Below are positions 61,598 through 64,000 of a DNA stretch of 64,000 nucleotides, piece by piece. A model generated the notes under the pieces. That model saw only the letters and a program-made list of their open reading frames with translations, did not search any database and was not told where the DNA came from. The DNA comes from Rotaria sp. Silwood1. Its lineage: Eukaryota > Rotifera > Eurotatoria > Philodinida > Philodinidae. The stretch is taken from positions 1,152,679 through 1,216,678 of the forward strand of contig CAJNOP010000035.1 in the NCBI GenBank assembly GCA_905250075.1, read 5' to 3'. Both the position numbers and the translations under genes were made by a program. Position 1 is the first letter of the stretch; each line of letters opens with the position of its first letter.

Positions 61598-64000
61598 CAC
61601 ATTGCCCTTAACTAAAAAAAAAAAATGTTAATGAGAATTTTTTTATCATCCATATTAGATTTTACTTATTTAAATCGAATTTTATTGTATTGACTTAATG
61701 AGGATAATAAATAAAAAAAACTTAACGATAGACGCAATAATCAACAACCAAAACAGGTGAAATGTAGGGACGGAGGAGGAGAAAAAACGGATGTTAAGGT
61801 TAAAATCATCTTATTGGAGAATTATTCGACCATTATGACCTTTCAAGTGACTCGTTCGGACTTTTTTTATATCTATATGAAAATATTTCAATGAATAAAA
61901 ACGACTTTGGAATAAGATAAAACAAATCTTTGTTTTATCGTATCAAATACCATAGATGTCGTAAGATAGTGGATAGCGAAAAGAATATCGCCCAACAAAC
62001 TTTAGCTTTATATTAGCCAAGCAACCTTCTTGTATTTGTCTCTCTGTCTAATACTTCTTGTAAGGTCACTCTGTTTTCTTTATGAATTACAAAACAAGAT
62101 GATACACCCATAAACTTAGTCGACGTACAGAATTTATCGTTGTACATCAACGCATGTTGAGAAATGTTTCAAATTTGTAGAACGGATTGTTTCTTATAGG
62201 AAAATTGTTGCATTTGGTAACATGAATACAGAAATGTTTTTCTTGTAGTAATAAGAGAATAAGCTTCGTATACAATTTCTATGATTTATTTCTTAGTAGA
62301 AAGTATCGAAGCAGCTTCTATTAAATAATGATTAATAAAGCTTAGTTTTTTTCATGAGCCTTTTTGTACATAAAGTAAATCAATTTGTCTTTCGATGTTT
62401 TCTAAATGTGTGAATGAAGAAAAAGGATTCTGTATTTGATTTATATTGATAACAAAGAAAATTTTTGTTATAACGGCTAATTTCGCATCTCTAAAACTTA
62501 CACTCATTTCTTTAAACAAGTTTTGAGAACAATTTTTGCTATGTATTGTCATCATCCACTCCATCATTTAGTAGACTTACTAATATTCATACTATTTGAC
62601 AACAACGATGATTAACTTCTAGAGAAATACATTGACATCTTGCATAGTCTTATGTAATCACGTTGCATATTGGTAACACTTATGCTTCTTTTAACATTGA
62701 TTAATTTTACACTTGACATAACAAATTTAGCAATAGATAGCTCTGATGTATTATATAATATTGCGTTGACTAGTACAGGGATTTTGAGTCCGTTCAGCTT
62801 CATTATTGTCCTTGTGTTTTTTATGTTTCTTCTAGATAAGTATTTGAAAATAATATATATGGCACAAGAAAACTTGTTTTTCTCAATGATATCAACAGAT
62901 CTTACGAAAACTCGAATTCTTAAAAGTCAACCAGCCATAGTAATCATAATGTATCTTGTGTTTTCAATGAGCTCTTTTTGTTTTACTTTTTTTTTCCTAT
63001 GCTAAAACAATTTTTTTGATATGCTATTTTAAGTAGTTATATCAAGTGTATGATCAAGTAATATTTTATCTTTTAATAATGATAAATAAAATTTGTAAAT
63101 ACTTAACATGTATAGGCATTGCAATGAAAAGAAACATTTCTAATCCAATAAATCGAGAATAGCTGTGAGAATATTATTTGAATATGATCTTTTTAACAAA
63201 GTTATAACAATCATAGATAATATTAGAATCGTACAAATAACTATAACTAAAATGATTATATGAATTTTCTTGAAAGAAACAATACCTTTTTATACTACAG
63301 TTGTGCTTTTCTATTCATGGAAATCTTATCGATAACTTTGTAAAATTTGTTATTCTTATTGTTAAATTTTCAAGTTGCATCGATATTGTTATTTGATTCG
63401 GTTGAAAAAAAAATCTTTTCTTCTTGCTTGATGTTCATCTACACTACACTCGATTAATTTTAACTGTTTAATATTATGATTATGTGTGTTGACCTTGCTA
63501 TTAAACAAACAATATTAGTATTACAGTCTCACCAAGGGACAATTATATGTGTAGGATTGAATTGCAGGGAAAACCTTCCATCGAAGCTGAGCATGCTTCG
63601 CATTTTTCGTTTGATAACTATATTATGAAATGCTAAAAAAGTTTTTGTTTTACAATGTACAATAATATGGTTATAGTTAGTGTTATAGTTGGACTTATCA
63701 GAAGATGAAAACAAAGTTTCTGATTTTGTCTATCGATTCTGTTATACAAAACATATTTTGTTAGTGTTGTAAAGGCTTAATAATTGAATTATCTCTATGT
63801 ATTTTATGAGAAACAGATACATTGTGCTCAACATTACTCTATTCAAGCCTCTAATTAAAATATTTCAATGAAAGATCATATTATATAAGAAATATGTTTT
63901 TTTTTTCTTTCATTTTTATATCTTATTGTCTATTAGTTCTGAACGATTGTAGAAAATGTCATTGTTTGCAATAATGATGTTGTTGATGTACTCTTTTATC
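61598..64000. other. Right-end region without a confident gene
   Basis: This is the upstream flank of the LRRFIP gene. The only gene-like object is the weak membrane-protein frame at 62682-63005, listed separately. I see no other repeat or RNA. Confidence 0.4.
62682..63005 (+). pseudogene. Possible fragment of a multi-pass membrane protein
   Basis: An open frame of about 107 residues from the first ATG has three hydrophobic stretches (near the start, around FSFIIVLVFFMFLL, and around IVIIMYLVFSMSSF) separated by short polar loops. The spacing could be part of a seven-helix receptor, but I see no diagnostic motif, and no flanking exons could be joined. AT-rich chance frames often look hydrophobic, so this is only weakly supported. 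Confidence 0.2.

Noticed and set aside
1-64000. CRISPR arrays, rRNA, tRNA, bacterial operons, telomeric repeats
   Set aside because: I saw no regularly spaced repeats, no conserved rRNA blocks, no convincing tRNA A/B boxes and no telomere-like arrays; tRNA detection by eye is weak, so a tRNA scan would be needed to exclude them.

Overview
This is a 64 kb piece of a metazoan nuclear genome. It is very AT-rich, with intron-rich genes (mostly 45-65 nt GT-AG introns, plus a few of 0.4-4.8 kb), animal gene families, and many small palindromic DNA transposons. A rotifer, most likely a bdelloid such as Rotaria or Adineta, fits best: almost every gene has a pyrimidine-AG splice acceptor just upstream of its ATG, as expected for spliced-leader trans-splicing, which is known in rotifers. 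The organism is inferred, not proven. A 100-N gap (2533-2632) means the first gene may not truly be adjacent to the rest.

Left part, + strand. 1-1674: 3' end of a MAM-domain single-pass membrane protein. 2942-9273: SFMBT-type Polycomb protein (four MBT repeats, SLED domain, SAM domain). 9492-10052: PYM, the exon-junction-complex disassembly factor. 10125-12663: TMEM216/TMEM17-family ciliary membrane protein. 14400-19302: two-pore channel with 21 exons and 749 residues. 21147-22157: intronless orphan protein, perhaps a beta-propeller. SFMBT, PYM and the TMEM gene are packed so tightly (218 and 72 nt apart) that they look like an operon.

Middle, - strand. 23137-35661: a complete ANKFN1/wide awake gene of 20 coding exons and 1385 residues. 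It has two phase-matched alternative first exons and a possible third internal start. After about 7.6 kb of non-coding sequence comes a small acidic disordered protein (43276-43961, 149 residues).

Right part, - strand. Two intronless secreted 156-residue paralogues (47618-48088 and 50113-50583) lie in a diverged tandem segmental duplication (about 47.5-49.4 and 49.95-53.07 kb). Their Cys motifs look bacterial in style, so they are candidates for horizontal transfer. 56670-61597: an LRRFIP-type coiled-coil protein of 11 exons and 654 residues. No confident gene was found in the last 2.4 kb.

Mobile DNA. A hAT-type MITE with a perfect 8-bp target duplication (16336-16753) is startlingly GC-rich. 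A 966-bp Tc1/mariner-type fold-back has TA target duplication (40364-41329). A second TA-flanked MITE (52311-52720) has C/G-rich ends. Two near-complete palindromes lie at 13645-13994 and 49443-49857. A roughly 0.6 kb dispersed repeat sits in an SFMBT intron and in an LRRFIP intron. All exon joins were made by eye from GT/AG sites and reading phase. Coding lengths close exactly for the channel, ANKFN1, acidic and LRRFIP genes; SFMBT is off by one base at its first junction.
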